Source of the DNA: Streptomyces rhizosphaerihabitans
Lineage (GTDB): Bacteria > Actinomycetota > Actinomycetes > Streptomycetales > Streptomycetaceae
Length of the DNA: 64,000 nt
Direction of reading: 5' to 3'
NCBI RefSeq assembly: GCF_025399795.1
Contig: NZ_JAODTZ010000005.1
Span: 221,777 to 285,776 of the forward strand
In this document: positions 21,520 through 30,908 of the stretch, one piece after another
How positions within the stretch are numbered: position 1 is the first letter of the stretch
How the letters are laid out: each line of letters starts with the position of its first letter
Program-made: the position numbers and the translations under genes
Notes under the pieces: generated by a model
Database searches by the model: none
What the model saw: the letters and a program-made list of their open reading frames with translations, nothing else
Told to the model about the DNA's origin: nothing

Positions 21520-22146
21520 TCAAACCTTCACGTGCCGGGCCAGCCAGGACATCATGTCCCTGAGCTCCCCGATCGCTTCGAGGACGACGTCCACCGCCTC
21601 CGGGGTGTGCAGCCAGGCATCGCATCCCAGCGGTCGAGCGGCGATCAACGAGCGGTGCAGCAGGAGTTCGGCGCGGGGATGATCAGCTGGGTAGTCCCGG
21701 GGAACTCTCTTCATGAGATCCCCGGTGACCCCGTAGTTCCGGTCTCTCAAATCCTCGACAATGGCGACAAGTCTTCGACCACTGTCTTCCGCGGCTACCG
21801 CCTGCCGGAACATTTTGATCTGCTCGGGAACGGGGTACCACCAGGCCCCTTGGATCCGCAGGCCGTCGAGATCGAAGCGGAGGCCTATTTCGACATGGCG
21901 CGCAAGCCGGATCACCGCACTCTGGTGTTGCCACCACCAAGAATTTGTGCGGTAGTGCCAGACGGAGAAGTCCTCGTATTCCAGGTTGGTATCCGCGACT
22001 TCGTTCAGCAGCGCGATCATCGGCTGCCGTACCAGCCGCTCGCGATCCTTTCGGCACTCCTCACGCAGAGACTGCGAAGGCTCGCCCTGCAACCGCATCA
22101 GGACGTCGAACGCCCCCTCGGACCATCCCGCGAAACGTCCGCACAT
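21520..22146 (-). CDS. DUF2461/TIGR02453-type protein
   Basis: 208 residues from ATG 22144-22146. The order MCGRFAGWSEGAFDVLMRLQ, REECRKDRERLVRQPMIALL, YEDFSVWHYRTNSWWWQHQS, RFDLDGLRIQGAWWYPVPEQ and LMKRVPRDYPADHPRAELLL follows the DUF2461 pattern of a short N-terminal segment and an aromatic-rich core. No catalytic role has been established that I can name. It has good coding bias and an intact frame. Its start lies 15 bases from an 18-bp perfect inverted repeat, which would be in its leader or promoter. Confidence 0.7.
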   Translation of the reverse strand: MCGRFAGWSEGAFDVLMRLQGEPSQSLREECRKDRERLVRQPMIALLNEVADTNLEYEDFSVWHYRTNSWWWQHQSAVIRLARHVEIGLRFDLDGLRIQGAWWYPVPEQIKMFRQAVAAEDSGRRLVAIVEDLRDRNYGVTGDLMKRVPRDYPADHPRAELLLHRSLIAARPLGCDAWLHTPEAVDVVLEAIGELRDMMSWLARHVKV

Positions 22147-22161
22147 GCGGGTACCCTAGCC

Positions 22162-22215
22162 CGCCCCATCCGGTCGCCCTTCACCGTGGGAGGCGCAGGG
22201 CGACCGGATGGGGCG
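22162..22215. repeat. Perfect 18-bp inverted repeat (hairpin)
   Basis: 22162-22179 pairs without mismatch with 22198-22215; the loop is 18 bases. It is immediately upstream of the DUF2461-type gene and downstream of an IS5-family remnant. It could be a terminator for leftward transcription arriving from the flavin reductase gene, an attenuator, or the end of a small mobile element. Confidence 0.75.
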
Positions 22216-22309
22216 GCAGGTGAGTTTCGCCATCGTGGACGAGTAATCCCAGAAATGATAAGAGGCAACGCGCCGAGGACTGCCTATTCACCCTGATCCG
22301 ACTCGTCCG

Positions 22310-22462
22310 TTGCGCAGGCTCGTCGAACAGGACCGAGACGAACATCCGGGCAAGCGGCGCAGGTCGGCCTGCGTGCCCGACGCGCAGAGCGCCAAGACTC
22401 CACCAGCGTCCTGGTCTCCAGCCAGGGCATCGGCATCGGGGAGAAGACCGTCGGCCGGCTAC
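22310..22462 (+). mobile_element. Internal remnant of an IS5-family DDE transposase gene
   Basis: The frame from 22310 gives LRRLVEQDRDEHPGKRRRSA and ACVPDAQSAKT, where DAQS carries the first catalytic Asp of the IS5-type DDE domain. One frame over it continues STSVLVSSQGIGIGEKTVGR, matching the usual SQGIDAGKKIVGRKR. Both ends are missing and there is a frameshift, so it is inactive. The rest of the gap 22216-22478 is unassigned. Confidence 0.65.
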
Positions 22463-22478
22463 CGCCCCGGCTTCGCTC

Positions 22479-23090
22479 TCAGCGGGTCGTGCCGGACCAG
22501 TCCGCGTATCGGACGCGCTCGATCTCACGCACCGCGCCCAACGTTCCCCACTCGTCCTTGCCGAGCCGGGCCAACGGCCGCAGTCGGTCGATCTCGGGAT
22601 GTCCGTTGACGAGCACCTTCTGGTCGACGGCAGCGTGGACCACGCGGCCGAAGACGACGGTGGAGTCACCCAGCCGCACGGTGCTGTGCAACTTGCACTC
22701 CAGTACGGCCGGTGAACCGGCGACGCGGGGCGGCCTGACCCGAAGACTCGGCTCGCGCTCGATGCCGAGGACATCGAACTCACTGACCCCCCGCGGAAAA
22801 TCCGTGCTCGTGGCGTTGATCGCCTCGAAGTGCTCCTCGCCGGCGAAGTTCACGACGAACTCACCGGTCTCCTCGACGTTGCGGAGCGTGTCCTTGCGCT
22901 GAACCGAACTGAACTGCACGATCGGTGGCTCCACACACGCGATGGTGAAGAACGAGTGGGGCGCCAGGTTGTCCACACCATCAGCCCCGATCGTCGATAC
23001 CCACGCGATCGGCCGGGGCACCACCAGAGCTGTGAGAAGCCCGTAGAAGGCCCGAGACGTCAACTGATCCGGGTCGAAAGCATTTCGCAT
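22479..23090 (-). CDS. Flavin reductase-like FMN-binding protein
   Basis: 203 residues from the ATG at 23088-23090 (MRNAFDPDQLTSRAFYGLLT); the frame extends upstream into the MITE-like element and lacks coding bias there. The split-barrel FMN-binding motifs RPIAWVSTIGADGVDNLAPH and SFFTIACVEPPIVQFSS are typical of the flavin reductase domain (PF01613). VVNFAGEEHFEAINATSTDF and VVFGRVVHAAV follow in the usual order. It would bind FMN and act in the cytoplasm, either as a flavin:NAD(P)H reductase or a related flavin enzyme. The ribosome-binding site is weak. No partner monooxygenase is adjacent. Confidence 0.85.
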   Translation of the reverse strand: MRNAFDPDQLTSRAFYGLLTALVVPRPIAWVSTIGADGVDNLAPHSFFTIACVEPPIVQFSSVQRKDTLRNVEETGEFVVNFAGEEHFEAINATSTDFPRGVSEFDVLGIEREPSLRVRPPRVAGSPAVLECKLHSTVRLGDSTVVFGRVVHAAVDQKVLVNGHPEIDRLRPLARLGKDEWGTLGAVREIERVRYADWSGTTR

Positions 23091-23174
23091 CCCACCATTG
23101 TCGGTTGCCCGACCTGTCGATCCGTACGAAGGGGCCGCGCCCGCTGAGTGAGTTCGCTGCTGAGCCCCCACGGC

Positions 23175-23371
23175 TAAGGGCTGTCCCGTAATCCCCGGCG
23201 GGCGCACGACGACAGCTACGGCACTCCCCCAAGCTCTTCGAGCAGGGGGGACCCCCACGCCGCGTTGTCGGATCGCCCGAATACGCCCAGTATGAGGACG
23301 ACCCTCCGCCTTGCGATGCACCGCATCTGACGCCGCGCGCTGATCCACCGGGGATTACGGGACAGCCCTTA
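23175..23371. mobile_element. MITE-like element with 24-bp perfect terminal inverted repeats
   Basis: 197 bases. The left end 23175-23198 (TAAGGGCTGTCCCGTAATCC then CCGG) is the exact reverse complement of the right end 23348-23371. It is too short to encode a transposase. Both ends begin and finish with TA, so a TA target duplication, as made by IS630/mariner-type transposases, is possible. The same terminal sequence is, as I recall, widespread in Streptomyces intergenic DNA. The right end supplies the TAA stop of the accE-like gene. Confidence 0.85.
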
Positions 23372-23596
23372 GCGCCAACTGACAGGGTTGCGGTAGCTGG
23401 TGACGCACTCGAGGCGGCGCCAGCGGGCCTGGGGGTGGCCGTCGCCATGCGCGGAGCGCGGCTGCGCGGAGCGCGGCTGCGCGGAGCGCGGCTGCGCGGA
23501 GCGCTGGGCCGCTGCCACGCGGGCCAGCAGGACGGCGGTGAGCGCGGCGAGTTCGTCGTCGGCCGGCTCGCCTTTGACGATCTGGACTGTCGGCAT
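23369..23596 (-). CDS. Acyl-CoA carboxylase epsilon subunit-like protein
   Basis: 75 residues from ATG 23594-23596. Actinobacterial acyl-CoA carboxylases use a small epsilon subunit with a helical start and a C-terminal ARWRRLE-x-SWR motif. Here QIVKGEPADDELAALTAVLL and ARWRRLECVTSYRNPVSWR fit exactly. The linker is expanded by repeats of Gln-Pro-Arg-Ser-Ala encoded by a 15-bp tandem repeat. The TAA stop lies in the terminal repeat of the MITE-like element, so the insertion may have set the C-terminus, although the SWR ending is the normal one. No carboxyltransferase beta gene is adjacent, so it is an orphan; the upstream gene was probably lost. Confidence 0.8.
   Translation of the reverse strand: MPTVQIVKGEPADDELAALTAVLLARVAAAQRSAQPRSAQPRSAQPRSAHGDGHPQARWRRLECVTSYRNPVSWR
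23449..23508. repeat. 15-bp tandem repeat inside the epsilon subunit gene
   Basis: GCGCGGAGCGCGGCT occurs at 23449, 23464 and 23479, with a partial fourth unit at 23494. The 15-base period keeps the reading frame and encodes SAQPR repeats on the minus strand, a likely slippage expansion in the disordered linker. Confidence 0.8.
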
Positions 23597-23599
23597 GGT

Positions 23600-23797
23600 G
23601 CCGTGGCGGGGCCCCACTACGAGGCCCCGATCCACGCGACCTGGCGGCGCAACGCTCAGCACGCCCCCGGACTGCTGCCCTTCCTGGACGCCGCGCGAAC
23701 GCTCCTGGGCCCGTGCCCCGCGACGGGCCGGCCCCAAGAAGATCACCCGATATACGACATACCGAATGCATCACGCCCCGGACTCGTGGGCCGTTGA
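23600..23797 (+). other. Coding-like fragment of unknown origin
   Basis: The + strand has strong third-position bias and reads HYEAPIHATWRRNAQHAPGL, LPFLDAARTLLGPCPATGRP and EDHPIYDIPN before a TGA at 23795-23797. There is no plausible start; the frame would have to run backwards through the epsilon subunit repeats. I take it as the 3' end of a lost gene, joined to the integrase remnant that overlaps it on the other strand. Confidence 0.4.
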
Positions 23798-24498
23798 GTC
23801 CGGTTGAGGTGGAGCGGCGCCGTTCGCGGGCGGCTGATCGGCGCTGCCATGTCGACCGGCAGGAGGTACGGCGATCCCCCCGCCACCCGCTTCCCTGCCG
23901 CCCGCGTGGCCCTGAAGCACTTCAGGGCCGCCCGGACCGGAGCAGGCAGGGGAAACCGCCGCTCACCGGCGAGGGGCTTCGTACCCTTCTCCACCACGGT
24001 CGTGTTCCCCATAAAGGTTCGGGTGTCGGCGACGGCCGAGGTCGCCTCGCTCGGGTCAACGTCGGCCCTGCGCATGCCGCAGACCTCCGCCGGCCGCAGG
24101 CCCGACAGCGACAGCAGAAAAGGTGCGTACAGGCGGTCGCCCTTCACCATGCGTGCGAAGGCATGGACCTCCGCACGTTCCAGGGCCGCACCAGCGCCTT
24201 CGTCTGACGCTCCGCCTTGCGCGCTTCCGAGGGATCGCGCCCCTCCAGCCACGTTCGCGGCGAGCAGGCGACGCGCGACTGCCCGGTTGGACAACTCCTT
24301 CAGCCGCGCAAGGGACATCACCCCGACGGTCGCGCCGCGAAGCCCCGGCACGACCCGCAAAAGGTGGAGGTCCGGGTCACGCCGACCACCTTCACCACGG
24401 ACCGGTCGCTTCGCCGCGACGTTCGAGGAGTCCTCCCGCTGGCCGGAAATGAACGCGTCGAGCCGGACCGGCCGAAGACTCCGACGCAATTTCTTCAC
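23743..24498 (-). pseudogene. Truncated tyrosine recombinase (integrase) gene
   Basis: The 251-codon frame contains ALERAEVHAFARMVKGDRLY and APFLLSLSGLRPAEVCGMRR, the box I region with the catalytic Arg of phage-type integrases, then TFMGNTTVVEKGTKPLAGER and FPLPAPVRAALKCFRATRAA. After that the sequence leaves the family: the His-x-x-Arg box and the catalytic Tyr are missing. The N-terminal 90 residues also align poorly, suggesting further frameshifts. It cannot catalyse recombination. It lies 350 bases from the NRPS operon and so marks the left border of that cluster. Confidence 0.75.
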
Positions 24499-24846
24499 AA
24501 ACGGTTTCTATGCGCCGCCTTCCGCGACTCGGCGATAATCTCCGCCGCACCGCACGCCGTCATGACATGCGAGGTTTTACCCGAATCAGCACACCGGATG
24601 CCCCCGGCATATACAACATCACCGCCGGAGGGGCAATTGAATTTTGATTCCAGCAGCCATCGCCGTCATGAATCAAGCCACGTAAATAGCTAGTGATCTG
24701 GGCCACACCGCCTTGCTCCGGCCAACTCCCGCTGGATAGCTTGATCACGACTCAGGGGGATGCGCTTACGTCGAGCTGCCGGGAACGGGAACCCTTTCGA
24801 ACCGCGGCAGAATCATTCGTGGCCAAGTTACGGGGAAATAGAAATA
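24499..24846 (+). promoter_or_regulatory. A/T-richer leader region of the NRPS operon
   Basis: 348 bases with clearly lower GC than the surroundings, notably 24570-24720 and 24820-24846. No gene is visible. It must hold the promoter of the NRPS operon, but I could not pick -35/-10 boxes with confidence. CTGCCG at 24777-24782 and CGGCAG near 24808 form a possible short inverted repeat. GGGGAAA about 10 bases before the ATG at 24847 is the likely ribosome-binding site. Confidence 0.45.
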
Positions 24847-27800
24847 ATGTTAGGCGATTCTGCCGTGAATTCTACGCACAATACACTTCTCGATGCCTTC
24901 GCATCATCCGTCGAGCGCTTTCCTCAACGCCTCGCCGTGAAATTCAGAGAACAGACCCTCACCTATGAGGATCTCGACCGCCGCTCTGACGAGTTAGCAG
25001 CGGCCATTCAGGCCCACGCTTCCCTCTCCGACCAGCCGATCGCCATTCTGCTCGAGCGATCCCCGGAGATGGTGATCGCGGCACTCGCAGTTCTCAAAAC
25101 CGGTTCCTGCTACGTCCCATTGGACCCGGAGTCCCCGAGCGCGAGGCTCGATGTGATCCTCGAGGATGCGGCACCCGCGCTCATCCTGACCTCGAACGTC
25201 CTGGTCAGCACAGCGCCGGCCGGACATACGGTCCTGTCCGTGGACGACGACCGGAACGACGCTCTGAAGCCTTTCCAGCCGCCCGTGGTCGCTCCGTCCG
25301 ACCGCGCGTACATCATCTTCACCTCCGGAACAACTGGACGCCCCAAGGGCGTTCAGGTCACGCACGACAACGTTGTGCGGCTGTTCACCGCCGGCGACCC
25401 GCTCTTCGGTTTCGGGCCGGACGACGTCTGGTCCATGTTCCACTCCTTCGCCTTCGACTTCTCCGTGTGGGAAATATGGGGCGCTCTGCTGCACGGTGGA
25501 ACTGTGGTGATCGTCCCGGGAGAAGTGGCAAAGGATCCGCAGAGATTCCGTGCGTTACTCCGTGACGAGCGGGTGACGATGCTGAGCCAGACACCCACGG
25601 CGTTCGCCCAGTTGATCGCCGAGGAATCACGGAACGAGGACAGACTTCCCCTCCGGTACGTGGTGTTCGGCGGAGAGGCCCTCAAATTCTCCGACCTGGC
25701 GCCCTGGTTCGAAAAGTACGGAGACTCCGCCCCCGAACTCGTCAACATGTACGGCATCACCGAAATCACGGTGCACGCCACTCACCGGCGGGTCACACAG
25801 GAGGATCTCGGCCGGGAAGGCAGCCTCATCGGCGTTCCCCTTCCCGATCTCGACATCCTTCTCCTGAACGAAGACCTCGGTCCCGTGCCTGACGGGGAGA
25901 CCGGGGAGCTCGTGGTCACCGGCCCCGGCGTGGCCCTGGGATACCTCGCCCGGCCCGAGCTGACCGCGGAACGCTTCGTCGACGTCACCGCCCCGGACGG
26001 CCGCACGGTGCGCGGCTACCGTTCGGGCGACTTGGCGCGACGCCTGCCGGGTGGCGACCTGGAGTACCGCGGGCGGCGCGACGAGCAGGTCAAGATCCGG
26101 GGCTTCCGGATCGAACTCGGTGACATCGAGACGGCGTTGACCTCGCTTCCGGCTGTCGGACAGGCGGCCGTCGCCGTCAAGGACGTGGACGGCGAGCGGG
26201 AACTCGTGGGCTACGTGGTCCCTGCGCGCGGCGACGCACACGGAGACGCACCGGACGAACCCATGCTGCGCAGCCGACTGTCCGAACTGCTGCCCGCCTA
26301 CATGGTGCCCGTGGCGTTCGTGACGATGGACGAACTGCCGATGACGGTCAACGGCAAGCTGGACCGGGCGGCGCTGCCGAAGCCGGACCGGAGGCTGCCC
26401 GAGTCCAGCAACGGCCGCGGAAGCAGGCCGACGGACGGAGCGGCCCCGCGGTCGCTGCGTGAAGAGCTGCTCTGCGAGCTGTTCGCACAGGTCCTCAACC
26501 GCCCCTCGGTGAACTCCGACGACGACTTCTTCGCCCTGGGCGGCCACTCCCTGATGGCGATCCGCCTGGTCAACCGCATCCGCGCATCGGTCGGCCTCGA
26601 GGTCGCGGTCAAGGATCTCTTCGAAGCCCGAACCCCCGCGGCGCTCGCGGCCGCAGGTGCGACGGACTCCAGCCGCCCGGCGCTGCGACCGCGCCCGCGC
26701 GGCAGCCGGAGCCCTCTGTCGTACGCACAGCAGCGGCTGTGGTTCCTGCAGCAGGTCCACGCAGGCTCCCCCGCGTACCACATTCCGCACGCCCTGCACC
26801 TGACGGGCCGTGTGGACACGGAGGCCCTCGGCGCGGCCCTGCGGGATGTCGTCCTGCGGCACGAAGTGCTACGGACCGTCTACCCGGAACAGGACGGCAC
26901 GCCGTACCAGCACATCCTTCCGCCCGACGAGCTCGGCACGCCGCTGTCCGTCTCGCACACCACCCCCGACCGCCTCGACACCCGGGTGACGAACGCGGCA
27001 CGGGCCGCATTCGACCTGGCCGCCGATCTTCCCCTGCGCGCGGAACTGTTCGTGCAGGACGAGGAGAAGAGCGTGCTCCTCCTCGTCCTGCACCACATCG
27101 CGGGCGACGGCTGGTCGCTCGAGCCCCTGGTAGGTGACCTGGCGCGTGCCTACACGGCGCGGCTGAGCGGACGGGCGCCGGACTGGGAGCCGCTGCCCGT
27201 CCAGTACGCCGACTACGCGGGGTGGCAGCAGGAACTCCTGGGCGACGAGGACGCTCCGGCCGCGCGTCTCTCCCGGCAACTCGGCTTCTGGACCGAGGCG
27301 TTGCGGGACTCCCCGGAAGAGCTCGACCTGCCCTTCGACCGGCCCCGCCCCACTGCCGCGGACTTCTCGGGCGATCTGGTCGGCATCGACCTGGACGAGG
27401 ATCTGCACCGTGCGATCTCGCAGCTGGCGCGGACGACGGGCACGACCGTCAACATGGTCCTGCAAGCCGCCGTGGCCGGGCTGCTCACCCGCCTGGGAGC
27501 CGGCACGGACCTGCCGATCGGAACCGCTGTGGCCGGCCGGACGGACGATGCCCTGAGCAACCTGGTCGGCTTCTTCGTCAACAGCCTGGTGCTGCGCGCG
27601 GACACCTCCGGTGACCCGAGCTTCGTCGAACTGCTGCAGCGCATACGTGCCGTGAGCCTGGCCGCCTTCGACAACGAGGACCTGCCGTTCGAGCGGCTGG
27701 TGGAAACCCTCAACCCGACCCGTTCCGCGGCGCGTCACCCGCTGTTCCAGGTCATGGTCGCCTCGCAGAACAGCATGCCCGACGACTTCGGTCTGCCGGG

Positions 27801-30678
27801 ACTCTCGGTGGACGCCCGCCCCGTGTCCGGCGGCACGGCCAAGTTCGATCTGTCGTTCAAGTTCGACGAGCGCCGCGACCTCGAAGGGAACGTGCTCGGC
27901 ATCGGTGGCGGCCTGGAGTTCAGCACCGCCCTCTTCGACCGCGCGACGGCCGAGGCGATGGTCGGCAGGCTGGTCACGCTGTTGCGGGCCGCGTGCGCGG
28001 AGCCCGGCAGCCGGCTCAGCCAGGCCGACCTCCTCTCCGGCGAGGAGCGACGGCTGCTCGCGGAGTGGAACGACACGGCACAAGCCCCGGCCGTACTGCC
28101 CGACACCGCGGCGATGGTCGAGCGGCAGGCCGGGCTGACCCCGGACGCGGTGGCCCTGGTCCAGCGGAACACCCGCTGGACGTACCGTGAACTCGACGAG
28201 CGGGCCAACCAGTTCGCCCACCGGCTCGGCGAACTCGGCGTCTCCGCCGAAAGCCGGGTCGCCCTGTGTCTCTCCCGCGGCCCGGAGGCCGTCGCGGCGA
28301 TTCTCGGCATCTGGAAGGCTGGGGCCGCCTATGTGCCGCTGGATCCCGAACACCCCGCGGAACGCCGTTCCTTCATGTTCGCCGACAGCGGCGCCTCGGT
28401 CCTGCTGACGGAGACGGACCTGGCCGGCGATTTCGACCTGCCCGCAACCGCGCATGTGCTGCGCGTGGACAGCGACGAGCGGCTGCGTACGGCGGCGCCG
28501 GACCGGCCCGCGATCGTGGCCCGTGCATCCGGCCTCGCGTACATCATCTACACCTCCGGCTCCACCGGCACGCCGAAGAGCGTGATGATCGAGCACCGCG
28601 GTGTGGTGAGCAGGCTGCGCGACGTCGTCGACCGCTTCCGGCTCACCCCCGGGGACATCAGCCTGCAGATCACCGCGCTGGGTTTCGACCCGTCCGTGCG
28701 TGAGCTCTTCGCCCCGCTGTCCGTCGGCGCCACGGTCGCGCTGCTTCCGCCGGAAGGCGCGCGGGACCCGCGGACCGTCATCGGTGAAGTCCGTACCGCA
28801 CGGCCCTCGGTCATCCTGTTCATCGTGCCGTCGCTCCTCGAAGCCGTACTCGCGGAGGGGGCGGATCCGGCCGTCTTCTCCTGCTTGCGGCTCGTCGCCA
28901 CCGGCGGCGAGGCCCTGCGCGCACCCGAAGCCGAAGCGCTGCTCGAGTCCTGGGGCTGCGAGGTCATGAACCAGTACGGCCCCACGGAGAACACGATGAT
29001 GTCGTGCGTCCATGCCGTACGCCCGGAGGACCTGCGGACCCGTATTCCCGTCGGGCGGCCCCTGTCGGGCACCCGGGTGTACGTGCTCGACGAGCATCTC
29101 AATCCGGTTCCGCCGGGAGTCACCGGCGAGGTCTACCTGGCGGGCGTCGGCGTCGGCCGCGGGTATCTGGGGCGCGCCGGGCTCACCTCGGCCCACTTCG
29201 TGGCCGATCCGTTCGGCCCACCGGGTGAGCGCATGTACCGCAGCGGCGACCTGGCGCGCCGGCTCCGGGACGGTTCACTCGACTTCATCGGCCGTGCCGA
29301 CGGTCAGGTCAAGCTCCGCGGCTTCAGGATCGAACTCGGCGAGATCGAGGAAGTCCTGGCGGAGCATCCGGCGGTATCGCGCGCGGCCGTGATCGTGCGC
29401 GAGGACCAGCCGGGCGACCGCCGTCTCGCGGCCTACGTCGTACCGGCCGGTGACAGCCCCGTGCCCGGCCCGGGTGAGCTCAGGGACCACCTGAGCGGCC
29501 GACTGCCGGACTACATGGTTCCGGCCGCGTACGTGGAGATGGAGACGCTGCCGCTGCGCGGCAACGGAAAGCTGAACCGCTCTCTGCTGCCCCGGCCGTC
29601 CCTCACCGGCACTGTCGGCTCCCGGGCCCCCCGGCATCCGCGCGAGGAAGTGATGTGCGGCCTGTTCGCCGAAGTGCTCGGCGTGCCGCATGTGGGCATC
29701 GACGACGACTTCTTCCAGCTCGGCGGTCATTCGCTGCTCGCCGCCCGCCTCATCTCCCGTGTGCGCACGACGCTGGGGCTCGAACTCTCCATGCGCAGCT
29801 TCTTCGAGGCCCCCACCGTGGCCGGTCTCGCCGAACGTGCGGGCGTGGACAGCGGAGCGGACGCGCTGGAGGTCGTCCTGCCGCTGCGCACCGGAGGGGA
29901 CCTGCCGCCGCTGTTCTGCATCCACCCCGGAGGCGGCCTGGCCTGGAGCTACTCGAGCTTCATGAAGTACGTCCCGCCGGGCATGCCCTTCTACGGCATC
30001 CAGGCCCGGGGACTGCTGCACCCGGACGACATGCCGGCCACCGTCGAGGAGATGGCAGCGGCCTATGTGGCCGAGATCCGCCGCATCCAGCCGGAGGGCC
30101 CGTACCACCTGCTCGGCTGGTCCTTCGGCGGCATCGTCGCCTTCGACATGGCGACCCGGCTCCAGGCGGACGGCGCGGAGATCGGCCTGCTGGCCATGCT
30201 GGACTGCTATCCGGGCGTGCCCGACCACTACCGCGTCGACGAACAGAACATGGTCGCCGCGCTGTTGGACCCCTCCCGGCCGGGGGTGGTGCCGCAGGCG
30301 GGATCCAAGGAGATCTCCGGCGTGCTCGAGCTCCTGAAGCAGGACACCGGTGCGCTGGCGAGTCTCGACGAGGACCAGCTGGTGGCGCTGCTCACCGCCA
30401 TGTCCCACAACCGGCACATCGTCAAGGACCATGTGCCCGGCCGCTTCGACGGCGATCTGCTGTTCTTCCTGGCCACCGAGGGCCGCAACGAAGGCGCGCC
30501 GATGCCCGACGTCTGGGAGCAGTACGTCAGCGGCGCCGTGCGCTGGCACGCCGTCGATTCCACTCACACCGCAATGAACCAGCCCGGGTCGCTGGCGCAG
30601 ATGGGGCCGGTCCTGGCCGCGGCGCTGGCCGATCTCCACGCTTCCGACCGCAGCCATACGCAGGGGGACGCACGATGA
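24847..30678 (+). CDS. Two-module nonribosomal peptide synthetase (A-PCP-C-A-PCP-TE)
   Basis: 1943 residues from ATG 24847. A1 (12-530) has [14 protein letters not shown]; its binding-pocket residues read D-F-W-S-V-G-M-V-H, close to the threonine code. PCP1 has [13 protein letters not shown] near 560. C (620-1065) opens [13 protein letters not shown] with active site HHIAGDGW near 750. A2 (1085-1580) has [14 protein letters not shown] but an odd pocket, D-P-R-F-A-G-Q-M-M. PCP2 ([13 protein letters not shown] near 1620) precedes a thioesterase (1675-1940; GWSFGG, His in DSTHTAMN). It has no epimerase domain and starts without a C domain, so A1 is an initiation module. It would make and release a dipeptide or longer peptide. 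TTA codons occur at codon 2 (24850), 24994 and 25555, hinting at bldA control. Overlaps mbtH by four bases. Confidence 0.93.
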   Translation: MLGDSAVNSTHNTLLDAFASSVERFPQRLAVKFREQTLTYEDLDRRSDELAAAIQAHASLSDQPIAILLERSPEMVIAALAVLKTGSCYVPLDPESPSARLDVILEDAAPALILTSNVLVSTAPAGHTVLSVDDDRNDALKPFQPPVVAPSDRAYIIFTSGTTGRPKGVQVTHDNVVRLFTAGDPLFGFGPDDVWSMFHSFAFDFSVWEIWGALLHGGTVVIVPGEVAKDPQRFRALLRDERVTMLSQTPTAFAQLIAEESRNEDRLPLRYVVFGGEALKFSDLAPWFEKYGDSAPELVNMYGITEITVHATHRRVTQEDLGREGSLIGVPLPDLDILLLNEDLGPVPDGETGELVVTGPGVALGYLARPELTAERFVDVTAPDGRTVRGYRSGDLARRLPGGDLEYRGRRDEQVKIRGFRIELGDIETALTSLPAVGQAAVAVKDVDGERELVGYVVPARGDAHGDAPDEPMLRSRLSELLPAYMVPVAFVTMDELPMTVNGKLDRAALPKPDRRLPESSNGRGSRPTDGAAPRSLREELLCELFAQVLNRPSVNSDDDFFALGGHSLMAIRLVNRIRASVGLEVAVKDLFEARTPAALAAAGATDSSRPALRPRPRGSRSPLSYAQQRLWFLQQVHAGSPAYHIPHALHLTGRVDTEALGAALRDVVLRHEVLRTVYPEQDGTPYQHILPPDELGTPLSVSHTTPDRLDTRVTNAARAAFDLAADLPLRAELFVQDEEKSVLLLVLHHIAGDGWSLEPLVGDLARAYTARLSGRAPDWEPLPVQYADYAGWQQELLGDEDAPAARLSRQLGFWTEALRDSPEELDLPFDRPRPTAADFSGDLVGIDLDEDLHRAISQLARTTGTTVNMVLQAAVAGLLTRLGAGTDLPIGTAVAGRTDDALSNLVGFFVNSLVLRADTSGDPSFVELLQRIRAVSLAAFDNEDLPFERLVETLNPTRSAARHPLFQVMVASQNSMPDDFGLPGLSVDARPVSGGTAKFDLSFKFDERRDLEGNVLGIGGGLEFSTALFDRATAEAMVGRLVTLLRAACAEPGSRLSQADLLSGEERRLLAEWNDTAQAPAVLPDTAAMVERQAGLTPDAVALVQRNTRWTYRELDERANQFAHRLGELGVSAESRVALCLSRGPEAVAAILGIWKAGAAYVPLDPEHPAERRSFMFADSGASVLLTETDLAGDFDLPATAHVLRVDSDERLRTAAPDRPAIVARASGLAYIIYTSGSTGTPKSVMIEHRGVVSRLRDVVDRFRLTPGDISLQITALGFDPSVRELFAPLSVGATVALLPPEGARDPRTVIGEVRTARPSVILFIVPSLLEAVLAEGADPAVFSCLRLVATGGEALRAPEAEALLESWGCEVMNQYGPTENTMMSCVHAVRPEDLRTRIPVGRPLSGTRVYVLDEHLNPVPPGVTGEVYLAGVGVGRGYLGRAGLTSAHFVADPFGPPGERMYRSGDLARRLRDGSLDFIGRADGQVKLRGFRIELGEIEEVLAEHPAVSRAAVIVREDQPGDRRLAAYVVPAGDSPVPGPGELRDHLSGRLPDYMVPAAYVEMETLPLRGNGKLNRSLLPRPSLTGTVGSRAPRHPREEVMCGLFAEVLGVPHVGIDDDFFQLGGHSLLAARLISRVRTTLGLELSMRSFFEAPTVAGLAERAGVDSGADALEVVLPLRTGGDLPPLFCIHPGGGLAWSYSSFMKYVPPGMPFYGIQARGLLHPDDMPATVEEMAAAYVAEIRRIQPEGPYHLLGWSFGGIVAFDMATRLQADGAEIGLLAMLDCYPGVPDHYRVDEQNMVAALLDPSRPGVVPQAGSKEISGVLELLKQDTGALASLDEDQLVALLTAMSHNRHIVKDHVPGRFDGDLLFFLATEGRNEGAPMPDVWEQYVSGAVRWHAVDSTHTAMNQPGSLAQMGPVLAAALADLHASDRSHTQGDAR

Positions 30679-30908
30679 CCAATCCTTTCGACCACCCGGA
30701 GGGCCGGTTCCAGGTCCTGCTCAACGGTCAGGGCCAGCACTCGCTCTGGCCCGTGTTCGCCGAGGTACCGGCCGGCTGGACCGTGGTGCACCCGGCCGGC
30801 TCGCGGGATGCCTGCCTGGCCTACGTCGAGACCCACTGGACCGACCTGCGGCCGACGGCTCCGGCCCTGGCCTCCTCCCCTGCCAGTGAAGGGACCCGCA
30901 GCGCATGA
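30675..30908 (+). CDS. MbtH-like protein
   Basis: 77 residues. MbtH-like proteins bind NRPS adenylation domains and are needed for their folding or activity. The signature is clear: [20 protein letters not shown], then [10 protein letters not shown] and [11 protein letters not shown], with the conserved Trp residues. A Gln replaces the usual Glu in the NxEGQ segment and His replaces Tyr in QYSLWP, small departures that are tolerated in the family. Its start overlaps the NRPS stop and its stop overlaps the transporter start, so it is tightly coupled; it probably serves both the NRPS and the stand-alone A-PCP. Confidence 0.93.
   Translation: MTNPFDHPEGRFQVLLNGQGQHSLWPVFAEVPAGWTVVHPAGSRDACLAYVETHWTDLRPTAPALASSPASEGTRSA

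Noticed and set aside
23449..23508. CRISPR-like direct repeats
   Set aside because: The units are contiguous 15-mers without spacers and keep the reading frame of a gene; they are a coding tandem repeat.
23804..24538. Plus-strand 244-codon frame opposite the integrase remnant
   Set aside because: The integrase motifs are on the minus strand in order; the + frame has no family resemblance and poor bias.
26869..29196. 775-codon open frame on the minus strand opposite the NRPS
   Set aside because: It mirrors the codon structure of the NRPS gene: long antisense frames are expected in high-GC coding DNA. The protein is Arg/Gly/His-rich with no domain, and the + strand carries unmistakable NRPS motifs.
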